A DNA stretch of 64,000 nucleotides from Saxidomus purpurata (GCA_022818135.1 JAFMSR010000019.1:35960375-36024374), one strand, 5' to 3'. Counted from the first letter of the stretch, positions 13,393 through 26,450 are shown. Translations and numbers: made by a program. The notes: generated by a model not told the origin, from the sequence alone.

Positions 13393-13431
13393 CACGGACC
13401 TATATACACTATATGTGTATATAGGTCCGTG
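13393..13431. repeat. Perfect hairpin, 17-bp arms
   Basis: CACGGACCTATATACAC at 13393-13409 is exactly inverted at 13415-13431, with a loop of 5 nt (TATAT). It lies 12 bp after the 166-bp foldback. Confidence 0.85.
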
Positions 13432-13999
13432 ATATTACTATACGTTTTGCAATTTATCAGGATATGAAAAGTCTGACAAGAGCGATTCCTATAGTAGTTA
13501 GTCTCGAGAGCGATTAAGTTGTTAACAAGAATATGGAAATTTTGTACATGGACAAATTAAAGAATCTATGTTAATTGAACCAGAAGCATGGCCATGAATA
13601 TTCTCAACTGCCGATGTTATAGTTTTATTTTGATAACTGAAATCATATGATCGAGCAGGTTTAATTTAATTAAATGTATATCTACTGGTTATAGATTGTT
13701 CATAGTAACATAATAGGGACAGTGGAGGTGCTAAATTATTTCTATCTATCACAAGGCCTTCCCTTCGCTCTCCATCTTGTCGGATATGTACCCGCTTATT
13801 TTATGTTATGATGAAAACGCGGAAGTAATGATCTAACAGGCTGGTGGTAGTTATACTTTGTTTTTGAAAATAAGAAACAAAAAAAACAATCTTAATCGGA
13901 CCACATTATAAACTTAACATCTATAATTATACTCGCGATTTTTAATAGTTTGAACGGATAGGCATAATTTTACAAAAAAATAAAACTGAAGAAAAACAC

Positions 14000-14290
14000 A
14001 TGTGGCGCATGCGCATTTGCTACCCCGGAAAAAACGGCGAAAAACGGAAGAACTCGCTTTTCACGCATGCGCAATTGATACTCCGGTAAAAAAAACGGGA
14101 AAAAACGCAGGAACTCGCTTTTCACGCATGTGCAGTGCAACCAGCCGTTTTTTTTCACGGGGCGGGCAGAAAAACGCGTTTTTTTAAACGGTGCGAGCCG
14201 AAAAACGCCCCGTTCGGTAAACGGGCGAAAAACGGGCGCTGCTCGCGTTTTCCTGCCGAAAAACGGAACAAAAACGTGAGCGCCACTGTA
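14000..14290 (-). mobile_element. Right end of the same TIR family
   Basis: Ends CGTGAGCGCCACTG-TA, the inverse of 1476. The inside repeats gaactcgcttttcacgcatg twice and shares the cagcc(c)gttttttttcacgg module with the left end. The local GC is much higher than that of its surroundings. Confidence 0.5.
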
Positions 14291-14704
14291 CCACGTAACA
14301 AAAAAGAATATTACATTTCTTCGTTTTAAAATATCAATTTACTTTTTTAATTAATGTATCTGCTGGTCGTAAGCACGCATCTAGATAACCCAATGATGCC
14401 TCATTACCGCTACATGATGTCAATAAATGATATCGGAAATCAGAACGCGAATAGCTAGCTCTATTCATTACGAACATAAACACGCATCTCATATTTATGT
14501 TGTTTCTTTCTACAATATTGTCGCTATAAATATTTTCATTATGTCAATTTGCTTTCTGCCTGCCTGCCTGGCTGTCTGGCTGCTTGATGTCACAAAGTTT
14601 GTCTTACACAACAAGGCGGATTTTAACTAAACTTCAGATAAATCAGTCCTAAGCTTAGCAGTGCATGTTGTCTGCATTTTCCGATTCAGTTGTTTTAGGG
14701 GAGA

Positions 14705-14720
14705 GGGGGGGGGGGGGGGG
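14705..14720 (+). repeat. G16 homopolymer
   Basis: Sixteen consecutive G within arm 1 of the inverted duplication; it is absent from arm 2. Confidence 0.95.
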
Positions 14721-15595
14721 TAATACCCTTGATATGTCTAATTATACAATGTGTATGACATATATTGTTCCTATATGTTTGCATTTCAACCAAACCACAC
14801 GAGAGTGATCAGTAAAGTGTTTACATTTGCATATCACCATCATGTTCCGGTTCAGTGACTTTTAGCGGAGTTATTGCCCTTGATTTGCCAAATTCTTTTG
14901 TGTCTAGGCTATTTCTCCTACACGACTAGATATATCTCGTTCAAACGAGTATCATGCACATTTCGTACAGTCTATTCCTGTTCATTGAATTTAAGTGGAG
15001 CCGGTGATTTGTCAAATTTTATTATGACTTCGCTATTTCTCCTGCACAACATCACACTGCGCATGAGTAATCGTCATGAGAATGAGATCTAGTTGTCGTA
15101 GGAGTTTAACGCCCGTTCCGCATTTTAGTCATTTGTCAGGTATATCTAAGATCTAGATCCGCACATTGACAGCACAACTCCGTTTGGTGAGTTTTAGCAC
15201 ACATTGTGCCTTTCATATGTCAAGTTTTATGATATCTGGCTTTATCCTTTATACCACGGAGTGGTTTTCAACTAAACGCCAGTGGTATAGATATGACCTT
15301 GACTTTGACCTCTTGACCTACTTTCTTGTACAGTACAATATGTCATATTTTGAAATATTCAACAATGCAACGTCCCCTACATGATATTGTGCCGTTTCAT
15401 GGGACAGGGTTTGGTAAGGGGGACATTTTAATGAGATATTTTTAGCATTAACATATTTCTATCTTAATATTGCTGATGGTAACAGAATTAACTATCATAT
15501 TTCTGCTGCATCAAAATTACAGGTATTTAGAATTCATATTTATGTTAAGCTGAAAGATGATAGAAATACTAGTTTAAAATTTACAAAACTATTTT

Positions 15596-16397
15596 AAGGT
15601 AGTACAACCATAAAGGGCACTATTTCAAACCTTAATAACATTAATAATTTCATAACCTACATCTGTTAACTGACTAGTATGCAAATTATGTAGATATTTC
15701 ACCGTTTATTTAAAAAGTTATATCGTTTTTGTTGCCCAGCTCCCACTAAAGAAATACTGGCATTACTTATGTACCCTTTAAAGTTAAAATAGGAATGTTT
15801 GCATGTATTTATGTACATTTGATTTTGCTCAAGGTTCCATAAAACATTGCAGGCAATGTAGAATTACAAAACATGTATTTAATGTCTATGAGTTTAACAC
15901 TGGTAACCAAAATATGCAATTATGCCTAAAACTAAGGCATACAATTTACCTAAATTAGTTCCGTGGCATATCAGAATGTAAAATTACAAGAGTGTAGCAA
16001 AAAATTCGGAGTAGCGGTATCACTACCGATTTAAGTAATATATGAACTGCAATAAAAGAAAAAAAGAAAAAGTTTTACAGTCTACCTTTTGAGATCTTGA
16101 ATTTTTAAAAATGATCGAGGTCAACTTTTATGATTCAACTAATGATGCAGCATGATAAAATTAGGGAATATGAAAACACAATTCTCATATCTTGCAAAGT
16201 GATTTAAATTTTGATGTCATTCAATTTGATTACTAAGAAAGGAAAAATAACAAAACAAATAACAAAACAATTGGTTCTCATGGGAATTTAAGTCAGGACC
16301 TTAAGCGGACGCGCTACCACTGCGTCCCAGTACAAAATGTGCACATCTATTCTAAATTGTCATTAAACAAGGAGTACTTATAACACCCCTACTACCC
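15596..16397 (+). mobile_element. TTAA element, copy 1, with a tRNA-like segment inside
   Basis: About 800 bp, starting (TT)AAGGTAGT and ending CCCCTACTACCCT. It is aligned over its length with 37729-38561 in the same orientation (gctcaaggttcca, tgtagaattacaaaacatgta, attcggagtag, atatgaactgcaata). The right TTAA has decayed. Near the right end at 16286-16333 is a minus-strand tRNA-like piece. Confidence 0.7.
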
Positions 16398-16630
16398 TCA
16401 ACTAGAAAATATGCATTTTACACCTCAGTATTGAATGTTATTGTGAAATGCACTTATATTGTCCTAGTAACGTAAATTACACTGCCTAATATGTCAGACC
16501 CTTTCATCTTATAAGAACATAATCATTTCCCAAATGCCGTAAAGTAGCATATTTTTTGTAAGTTGAGCAAGTGGGGTCAATTATGTCATTTTTCTGGATA
16601 TTAAATAAGAAATTAAGATAACAGATATTA

Positions 16631-18234
16631 TCAAAAGTAACATATTATCACATGTCTTAACATAAATTAAAAGTAATATAGATTCTGTTCTGAATTCATT
16701 GGAAGTTAAGTGTTTGGCTTGATTGGTTATATCTTTGTTTAGTACTAACATTTCAACTTTATCATACATATAATAAATGAGCAAGTCTACATAAAGACTT
16801 TTTAACACAGGGTTATGTCAATTACTTATCACTCGTATGCATTACTATGGTAAAACACAGAATTTTAATGGACAAAATTATTCTCAAGAATGTTATAATC
16901 AAATATGATGAAATTATTGATTGATCATGTGTTACAAGCGGTATTAGTTAAGGATGTCTTTTAGCAAAGACACTGACGCCACATGTGCGTCAGTCCACCC
17001 AGCTGTAAATGGGTAGAGCAATGAAGACAATTGTTGTCTCTCGCGCTAGTGTGATGAAATCTGGAATGAGTGTTCGAGAGCGATTCAATATGGTATGGCG
17101 TTTTATTCGTAATCGAACTAAAATTAATTTGTATGAACTAACATTGTTTCCTTTTGTTGTAAGTTTTTAGCGGGTACGTACATTTATATTACACCACAAT
17201 ATTCATGATGCGACACAGATTTGACAACTGCAACAAGCAGTCTGAGGCTACGATCCAAAGCGATCATTTTGATATATAATACAGAAAGTGGTATGCCCTG
17301 GTTACCTCTAGAAATATGCCCCTATTATCTCGACAAATATACCTCATTTTCTCCTTATGTTGCAGCACTAACAACATAATTTTACAAAATTTTCAACAGT
17401 TTGGTGGCCATCTTGGCAGCAAGCTAGAATATCCACCGATGTGCAGTACTGATGTATATAGGAGTTAAAACTTATTTCGTTATAATGTGTATTATTCATG
17501 TAACATGTACAACTTAAATGACATTGTCTAGCATTAAAATGGTGCAGTAAAAGAATATGTAAAATTTCACAACAAAATGTGTCTTTTTTTGTTGAATTAT
17601 CTCCCTTTTTGCAGTACTGGAGATTTTTGCTGCCCTTAAACTAGATATTAAGAGTCTTGTTTGCTTAACCTTACAATTTACAAAACATACATCTGTATAT
17701 GTCACAAGTAGCTTTTGAGCAAAAGTTTTCTCCATGCAGAAATGATGTTCAATATATACACATACTTCTCAACAATTTGGTACAATCTTAGCGGACATTT
17801 TGAATGGCGACAATGAACCACATTTTTTTGCAACTGTAACATCCGATTTTGAATTCTAAAGAGTCTAACAAACTTTTTTATTTATAAAACCTTTGTTTAT
17901 AGACATAGACCAGTACATGCCTCAATGAGCCACACTATCTACACGGTAATTCAACTTGCACTCTGTTCCAGCTATCTTTCTGATCATCGACCCATTGTGA
18001 TTACAGGCCGACCTGCAAATACAAACTAGCAATGAGTTAACTGATCATCGTTGATATGTTCCAGAAATATACTCTAGTAATGAACACCAGTCTAAAAAAG
18101 TGACTATCAGAATTCTTTCTATCAGCAATCTCTGTTTCAGGTTAAATTTAAGGTTCATAGTAATATTTTATGTTTTTGTTATGTCTAGCAAAATCGCAAA
18201 TGTATCAGGAAATAAATGATTGCAAGACAAAAAA
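16631..18234. other. No gene; dispersed repeat fragments
   Basis: cacccagctgtaaatgggta at about 16987 is SINE/LINE tail-like. The rest is AT-rich. Confidence 0.4.
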
Positions 18235-18640
18235 TAATTTCTCTGAAACTACAGATCAGAATTTAATTCTATTTGACAAATCTGATACATTTGTAACTTT
18301 ATGACTCTATACCAAAATTGCTAAAATTTAGTTGATCCCTTAAAAAATGAGGCGCCCAGTGGGATAGGGCTGTTTTCTTTATATAATATATATAAAACTT
18401 CAAAAATCTCTAAAACTAGTAACAGAATTTACTTTTTTTGACAAATATGACCGCCTTATGACTGAAATTGCTAAATTGAATTTGATCCCTTTGAGTATGA
18501 GGCCCAAAGTGGGTGTGGCTGATTTCTATACATATTCCGTGTAGAATCTTAAGAAATCTTTTTCTCTGAAACTACTTGTCAGAATTGAATTTTATTTGAC
18601 ATAAATTATTAACTTATTACCCTGTACCATTTTTTTTTAA
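18235..18640. repeat. Degenerate tandem repeat, about 160-bp unit, 2.5 copies
   Basis: The unit begins tttctctgaaactac and continues cagaattt, tttgacaaat, attgctaaatt, ttgatccctt and gtgggtgtggctg. Three starts are visible at about 18238, 18405 and 18560. Confidence 0.6.
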
Positions 18641-19259
18641 TATGTCAAAATGTATTTTAGGGTCTGTAGAATATGAAAGCGAAATTCATTTGTGCCAAAA
18701 ATGTTGGAGTCTTTAAAATTAAAGATGACATCCAAAATGGCCGCCATAAAAAGGAAAAGAGCTAATTATTAGATTTGTCTAATTACTGTAGTATTTATTC
18801 ATATGTTTTCCCCGAATTTGTTTTATTTCTAATTTGTAATTAGTATCTTTAAAATTAATTACAGAATGCATCCCCAATATAAGACATACATGCATGAACA
18901 ATTTTAGAAAACCCAATTTACAAATGTTTTTGTCACGGAGATATCGAGAAAGCTTCCGCGTTGGCCGCCAACATTAAGAGAACAACTAAATATTACATTT
19001 ATTGCAACAACTCCATTACATTTGTACATATTTTCACCAAAATCAAATTTATTTTAAGTTCTTTTTAAGTCGCTTTAAAATTGATAACATAATTTACAGA
19101 TGTAAGGGTCAAGGAATGCATTACCACTGCAAATAAAAGAGCAAAAAACACTTACGCAATTCAAACTTGCCCTACATAAATTACTTTAGTCAAATTTATA
19201 CGATGATATCCAATCGTTGACAGTGCAAGTGTCATAACTATAAATGAATAAAAAAAATA

Positions 19260-20169
19260 CAGTGGAGCTGACTTATAACGAACATGGTTATAACGAAAAA
19301 AAACGTTATAACGAAAGAAAATATATTCCCCAACATTCACCCTTTTTTAGTTATATGTCTGGTCAGATGCTTAGTACGAATTTGGATACAGCAAAAAAAA
19401 ACGTTTATAACGAAAGTTTTTGGAAGTCCCGTGATGGATATTTTTACACAAATTGGCTCGGATTTAGCGAATTTATTTTTCACAGTATAACAAACAGGTG
19501 ACAAGTAATTGACGTCGACAGTTAATTACCGTTACCGATTATACATAGAAATGATGGCTTGATTTGTTATCACATATTTAACTGTAAAAGTTTTTTCGCA
19601 CCTCTGACAGCAGACGACAATTGAGCGAATACAATCGCGTGCAGCTTTTCGCACCTTGTTTGGCAGGTGATAAATGTCAAATCGAGATATCGGATGTCAA
19701 AATAGAGGAAATTTCATAGTTGAGGATCAAAAATTTAGTCGAGATAACGAAAATATCGAAAGGAACAAGGAGATACCGGAAGACGCTTTTTTCTTCCTAA
19801 ACACAGTTGAGATCGCCATCGCTGGAGCTAAAGCAAACTAAAATCAGTGACTTTTTTAGAAAAAAGTATATATCTTTCTTGAATATATTGACAAAAATGT
19901 GTACGAAATTAAATAATGTTCAAGTTTTTTTATCATTTTGTACGTTGATAAAAATATCATAATTATTGATTAAACTTATTATCATGTATTTTGTAATTTT
20001 ATATAATGTAAATGATCCTTATGTTTTAAATATAACATACATATTAAACCAGTTGCATCAATGACCATAACGAAATACGTTATATCCAAACATTATTACG
20101 AAATTTCGTTGTATGGATACGAAGTTATTTTCTATGTCCCTAGAAATTCGTTATAAACATGTTTCACTG
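19260..20169. mobile_element. pogo/Tigger-like MITE with TA duplication
   Basis: The left end TA-CAGTGGAGCTGACTTATAACGAA and right end TTCGTTATAAAC...GTTTCACTG-TA form an imperfect TIR. GTTATAACGAAA is repeated several times in the first 150 bp. 910 bp, no transposase. Confidence 0.6.
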
Positions 20170-20767
20170 TATATACAACTTAGTAAATGATTGTATAATA
20201 TAATAATGAAGTTCTTCTCAATATATTTTTGGATGGAGGTAAGGAGGGTTCTTGCTCCTTTTTTCCCCTCTTGACAAAACTTCCACTGCACATATTTGTT
20301 TTGTTTACATGGGACAGTGATGGCTTAGACTAGTATCACCTGCATTATGTAAACAAAAAAAAATATATATACAATTTTCATTGATCATAAGGAAGAGGGA
20401 AAAAATATCAATAACAGAAATATCACATTCAATGAATACAAAAACAAACAAGCTGTCAGATGGCAACTTTACTACCTACGCAATGTTATGAAATCTCCAC
20501 TAAAATTAAAGGTATTGCATCAGAATCGCCTCTCAAGTTAAGAAAGCTAAACTAGCCGTTACGGAATTGATTTGATCGAAATAAGGCAATATTCAAAGCT
20601 TTGATTACCTATACTCTGTCAAATCAAATTTTAAACAGATTTCGATTCAAGCTGTTACCTACAGGAAACAAAGTTTCATGTCCAGTAGTTCCCGCATATT
20701 TTTCGAGTATCAGTCAGGCTGCCTTTAAGTCTTATTTTTAAATTCCATTTTCTGTACCCCACACTAC

Positions 20768-20775
20768 TATAAATA
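20768..20775 (+). promoter_or_regulatory. TATA box of the C4-like gene
   Basis: TATAAATA lies 37-44 nt upstream of the ATG at 20812. At the usual spacing this puts the transcription start near 20798 and gives a leader of about 15 nt. A strong TATA core is typical of regulated, tissue-specific or inducible genes; that last step is inference. Confidence 0.55.
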
Positions 20776-20811
20776 CTAACATCAAGCAGGAGTGGACCCA
20801 ACACATTTCAA

Positions 20812-21013
20812 ATGCACCAAGAAAATATAATGTTTCTTTTGATTCAGCTTATGAATTTTGCGCTCTTTGCAATTGGTGATTCTTCACACGAGGAGACGTG
20901 TTATGATAAGTTCGAATATGTTTTTAAAATAATGGGACGACTGAGTGAGCTGGAGAAGAAACAGCAAGTGGAATATGACGAGATAATTACATACCTAGCA
21001 GATAAGATGGAAG
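20812..21013 (+). CDS. Exon 1 of the C4-like gene (signal peptide and coiled coil)
   Basis: 202 nt, coding for 67 residues plus the first base of codon 68. The ATG lies about 44 nt downstream of a TATA box, so the 5' UTR should be very short. The unspliced frame stops soon after the donor, which supports a real exon end at 21013. Confidence 0.8.
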
Positions 21014-22787
21014 GTAACTATGTCTGAATGCTACTGCGTGTTTGAGACGTTTTGCAACGATAAATATAAGAAAACAGGGCATAATTCGGATTTTAGTAAT
21101 TTACATTTAAATTTAAATTCACCGAATGTAATGCTTTTCGTCCTTTTGTGTAGTAGTCATTTCTGTAGTAGTCAGATCCTAATATAATGTATGTTGACAT
21201 GGTAACTTCTTTCTAGGATATTCGCCAATTTAGGAAATGATCGCTGTTTCACTTAACAGTTTCATATCGTACAAGAAATAGAGTCGTGATGAACACTCTT
21301 TATATCCTTTTACTAATAAAATACAACTGCAATTTTTCTTTAGGTATAAACATCATTTTATTGCTACAATATCAGTTATTATCAATTACAAGGTAATTAA
21401 AATAGTAACTCAAAATCTCGAGAAGAAAGCATAAGCTAACTTCAGAAATGTCCACTTCTCCTCGGTTAATCATCAAACTTCGCTTTGACGTCAAATAACT
21501 TCTCATGCCGTCAGTATACAATGATATATTTAACAACTAAAACCGTAACCAGGGATTTGACGGGTATTTTGTCCTAATTGCAAGTTTTATTTGGAAATTC
21601 AAGAGCATCATGCTTTTTGCCATACCTTGGTTTTATGTTTTTTACAAAATTGAACAATAATTCGATCGAAACATGATTTTTTAATGCAAATAAAAAAATT
21701 TTACTCACTGAAATAAATTTTTATGACTTGTTAAAAAGGTTGCGTTTTTGAAGTTGTAAAGTATACTTTACACTTAAATATTATGCCGTGTATGTGTAAG
21801 TTTTGAAATTAATGTACTCTATATTAACGTTAAAGTAGATTTCAAAGTAGATTTCAAAGGCTGGGTCATTAAGACTGATTTTCTTATGACGCTCACGATA
21901 TTTAAGTCGTGAATTTACAATCTTAATTAATGCTGACAAGGGATTATATTATGCTAAGTATTTCTTTGTACATATAGTCGTGTGCAGAATTCTTAAGAAT
22001 TGAAACTTTTTACGTGACTAAATAACTCTTTTAACTCTTTTCGAAACTTATTTGGACAGGTTATTCACCAGTTTTATCAGCTGCCTTATCTCACTGAGAA
22101 TGCACATAAATTTTAATAATTTTGCAACTTTAATCCGTGGATTGACATTCTTTTTCTGTCATTGCAAAACAGAGTATGTTTACTGGTATACAATATTTCG
22201 AAATGTAAATAAACATCCTGTATATTTTGTTTAACATTAATGAGGTTAATATAATTTCAGATGTATCTCAACAAGTAAAGATCCTGACTAAACAGACATC
22301 CTCTGACACTTACATAAGATGGGGAAGAACTTCCTGTCCAAATGGAACTTCCCTTGTGTACGATGGTTATGCTGCAGGATCCAGGTATAACGTTCAAGGA
22401 GCCGCAGCTAACCATGTTTGTTTATCAAAGGAGTCAAAATGGAACGAGCAATCGACAGGTTTTGGCGGTGAAATTTACGGGGCTAAGTATGAAATCAAAA
22501 ACCTAAAAGATCACGATGTTCCATGTGCCGTATGCCGCGTGCCTAGAGGTAACGTTCTAATGGTCCCCTGTAGGAACGATTGTCACCAATACTACACACT
22601 GGAGTATAGTGGGTATTTGATGTCCGGCCATATTTCTCAAGATTCAGCCACAGAGTTTTTTTGCGTCCATGATAAACCTGAAGCCATTATGGGGATAAGT
22701 GAAAATAAGGATGGAATATTGTTCTACTTTGTTCAAGCAAAATGTGGTTCATTGAAATGCCCACCGTACGACGAAGGAAAAAAGTAA
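20812..22787 (+). CDS. Secreted short-chain collagen C4-like domain protein (2 exons)
   Basis: Exons 20812-21013 and 22261-22787 join in phase 1 (donor GAAG|GTAACT, acceptor TATAATTTCAG|AT, the junction codon becoming GAT). The product is 242 aa. Residues 7-22 form a hydrophobic signal peptide, with likely cleavage after AIG. Residues 31-67 are charged and heptad-like and suit a short coiled coil. From about residue 84 comes a cysteine-rich globular domain with the landmarks YIRWGRTSCP, AAGSRYN, CAVCRVPRG, LEYSGYLM and FYFVQAKCGSLKCPP. I recognise this block from memory as the domain annotated in molluscs as 'short-chain collagen C4-like' after a sponge protein. No Gly-X-Y repeat is present, so it is not itself a collagen. 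It is likely extracellular; partner and function are unknown. Met7 is an alternative start. The stop follows an A6 run, and the next frame continues with a CxxC (see findings), so the C-terminus may be misread or truncated. Confidence 0.85.
22261..22787 (+). CDS. Exon 2 of the C4-like gene (whole globular domain)
   Basis: 527 nt after the acceptor TATAATTTCAG. It carries the complete cysteine-rich domain in a single exon, with 9 cysteines including CAVC. The stop TAA is at 22785-22787. The intron of 1247 nt is AT-rich and I see no further exon in it. Confidence 0.85.
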
Positions 22788-22816
22788 CATGTGCCGTCTG
22801 CTCCTTTTCGGGATAA

Positions 22817-24507
22817 AGCTCATTTTTAAATGCATCAACTTCAAAAAGAAATTCAAAAAACTTATTTTTAGCATCCACGTTTATAAAAACATTCTTGTTG
22901 AAGAAAATGCAGTATACCTTGATAACATGTGATCAGTACGTTTTAGTGTAAATCAAAAATTTGATTACAATTATTTCTAGTAAGACTTTAAATGAATTGT
23001 TATGTTTTTCTAAATGTAAGTACTGCAATTGAGTTCAAAACAAGTGACACAATACATTTACAGAAAGTGTTAAACTCTCTAGGCACTCTTCCTAGAACAT
23101 TAAAGTTGCTATTCGGCGAATATGGTAGACTAGATAGAATTTAACGTATAATTGGCTTTGGATATAACTACGCCATACGGACCAACAAAAAATAGTCATT
23201 AAATAAGACATTTAAGAATTTCATTGACGGTGACTGAGTCGTTTTAAATGAAGACTGGTGGTAGAGATATGAGTAAACATCTGTGTTAGTTGTATTTTTA
23301 GCTGCATTAGTTATTTCTACCGTGTTTTAACTTGTTACTTTTACTACTATAAAATTGTTAAACTAGTTTGACATGTTAATTACAACCTTGTTTTCCCTGT
23401 AATAGACAACAATTTGACACACAGATCTGTAATGTTCCCGATATAATTCTGATGTAATTGAAAAATGAAATACATGTACACTGACTCAACACACTGTCAC
23501 AGACACTTAAACGAGATTGGTCCTGTCTAAGAGGTAATATCCTTGTGTATGAAGGGTATACTGCTGAATCTTTATACACAAAGGACCAAGCTGTCAAGGT
23601 TAAAGTCAAGGTCAAAAGCCATTCTTTTGTAATTTTTATTTACATCTGATAAGGTGTTTTTCCTCGTTACATTCCTAATATTAAACATATCAACAGTAAT
23701 AGAATACCAAAACCAACAGCAATGTTTATTCCTCAAATCAGTTGCACTTTTGAGCTAAGACATGCTGTTATCATGAAGAAAATAAAGATGGCGTTAAACA
23801 TGGCCGCCAAAAATTATGGAAGTAGCTAAATATTATATTTTTTGCAATTTCTCTGTTATTGTCTACATATTATTTCCAAACCTGTTTAATTTCATGTATA
23901 TAAAACAATGTTATTGTATTATCACTGAAGGCTATTCAGAGAGAGTGAATAAGCAAAAACGTCAGCTGACAAGCAGATGTAGGAAGACCCAATGCGTATC
24001 AGAAATATTACTTAAAACATAATACCTAAAAAGGCCATTTTACTAAACCAGTACGAAATCTTTCTTACGCGTGCTGCCGTTGAAAATCAATAGAAAGTAC
24101 AAACAAATATAACAGTTATATGTATAACGTTATCATATTGAACACAATCTGGTCATAGGCAATAGCCTTTCTCTATAATAATATCATTAATCTTTGAATG
24201 GGTGTAAGGTAGGTTCTTGCTCCTTTTTGCCATGTTGATAGAACTTCCTCTGTAGTTACTAAATATTTACTTCTGAACTGGTTCACTTCTTATTTGTTTC
24301 CAAGAAAGAAGTAGGCTGTAGAAGTACCGGAGTCTTTATATAAATTTAATAGTTTATTTTATTTATATTTATAGATGTAGTTGCATATGATTTAATAATG
24401 CAGATGATACCTATTTATATGATATAATCGTGTAAGATGCAATAACATTTTCTCTATGCTGAACATCTAGGCATTAATTTGTTACCTGGGCCATGCCTAA
24501 TTTCTTT
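22817..24507. other. 3' flank of the C4-like gene
   Basis: No AATAAA lies close behind the stop; cattaaataag near 23198 is a possible weak polyadenylation signal. From 23700 on, a dispersed repeat (atggccgcca, agctaaatattat, then gtaggttcttgctcc) repeats sequence present at 18720-19040 and 20205-20292. Confidence 0.45.
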
Positions 24508-24570
24508 AAAAACAAAAATAATATCAAACAGGGAATGCCACGTACCAAAAACGCAGCCTCCCCAAAACGA
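24508..24570 (+). repeat. 63-bp conserved core beside a (CA)n tract, copy A
   Basis: Identical over 63 bases to the reverse complement of 39576-39638. Contains aacagggaatgccacgtacc and aaaaacgcagcctcccc. Confidence 0.8.
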
Positions 24571-24600
24571 GCCCCACATTACCCAGAAGTGCACACCACC

Positions 24601-24743
<143 letters not shown>

Positions 24744-25587
24744 ATGTACACACGCAAACACACGAGGACAAAACGAACAATTAACGGAACACAGTGGGGC
24801 ACGGTCAGTGGCAAAAACACCACTGGGGAGCTTAAACCGGTTTATGGTGCGCTTAAATATAGTAATAGTCTTACTATATATATAACTTAAGCTAACATCA
24901 TCCCATGTCAGCACAATAAAAACATGACATGTACACAAAATGACAAAGTGAATTTCAGTGGTATCAATGTCATTTAAAGGTGTGTAATAATACCCCGTAT
25001 ATATCTGAAATACGGAAGCGTGCTGGCAAGTCTGTACAATAATAAAATACGACATTACATCTTCATGCTAATATCATAATCCAGATTTGCATTATTGAAA
25101 AGTTAAAGTTCTTTTACCTAAATATCTCTTAAGTTGAAGCCAAATTCTATGGTATATTTAATAGTATAATTCTAAGTTTGTTTTTACTCCGTTAGGTGAG
25201 TGTTTCTGACGGAGCTGACACAATTGCACAAAGTTAAGTTTATTACGCGCTGCAAACTAAATATAACAAAAACTGAAACGATTTTAACAAATTTTTAATT
25301 AACAAACATGCGTATTGATCTATATCTTTAACATTAGAAGGTTAGCTGTATTTTTGTATATCAGGACAGTTTAACGACCACGTGGTTCGTTTTAGAAAAT
25401 TATATCGTTCTTGATCTCATCCTGTAAATTTCATATCTTTGAGGGTTACGTCCTCACTCCCGCATAAAAGCTATTTAGTACCGGTTTTCCCGCTGGAAAC
25501 TTGACTTCTGTTATTCCAGGCCTCTACGGAAAAATACGGTCTGCAATCGTGACTTACATATACGCGTAAATTTCGTATCATACATTT

Positions 25588-26357
25588 TAATATCTGTTAT
25601 CTTAATTTCTTATTAAATATCCAGAAAAATGGCAAAATTAACACAAATTACCCAACACAAAAATATGTTACTTTACGGCATTTGGGAAATGGTTTTGTTC
25701 TTATAAGATGAAAGAGTCTGACACATTGGACAGTGTAATTTACGTTTCTAGGAAATAGAAGTACATTTCACAATAACCTTAGATACTGAGGTGAAAAAAA
25801 TGCATATTTTCTCATTCAAGGTAGTGGGGGTGTAATGAGTGACCATTTGGAATACATTTTAAATACCTGTTGTTTTGATGCAGCAGACATATGATAGCTA
25901 ATTCTCTTACCATCACCAAAATCACGATAGAAATAGGAATAGACTGTACAAAAGTAGACATGATACATAGTCGTGTAGGATAATTAGCCTAGACACAAAA
26001 CAATTTAACAAATCAAGGGCAATAACTCCGGTAAAAGTCATTGAACTGGAACATGCTGGTGATATGCAAATGTGGACATTTTACTGATCACCCACGTGTG
26101 GTTTGGTTGAGTGGCAAATAGTGATATAGGAACAATGTCATACACATTGTACAAATTGACGAATCATTGGCATTAACGCCCCTTAAACAACTGAATCGGA
26201 AAATGCAGACAATGTGCATTGCTAAACTTAGGACTGGTCATTCATCTGAAGTTTAGAAATTCGCTCTGTAGTGTAAGACAATTTGTGACATCGCTAAACA
26301 TGTAGGCAGACAGAAATCAAGTTGACATAATAAGAATAATTATAGCTACAATATTGT
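25588..26357 (-). repeat. Arm 2 of the inverted duplication
   Basis: The reverse complement of parts of 14508-16630. At the matching place it keeps only about 40 bp of the TTAA element (aaggtagtgggggtgtaatgagt at about 25819) and then resumes the flank, so a deletion removed the rest. Confidence 0.7.
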
Positions 26358-26450
26358 ATTAATAATGACGGGTTATATCTTTACATAGATCTATACCACG
26401 TCGAAAAAGTGATAACATATATATGTAATAGTGTCAGTGTGTACTTTCAG

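Larger units (their letters stand above)
14508..16630 (+). repeat. Arm 1 of an inverted duplication
   Basis: Matches 25588-26357 in inverted orientation in blocks kept in the same order: ctacaatattgt, atgtcacaaa, gtcttacac, cttcaga, cagtcctaagctt, gcagtgcatgttgtctgcattttccgattcagttg, and so on to tttctggatattaaataagaaattaagataacagatatt. It contains the full TTAA element copy 1. Confidence 0.7.
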
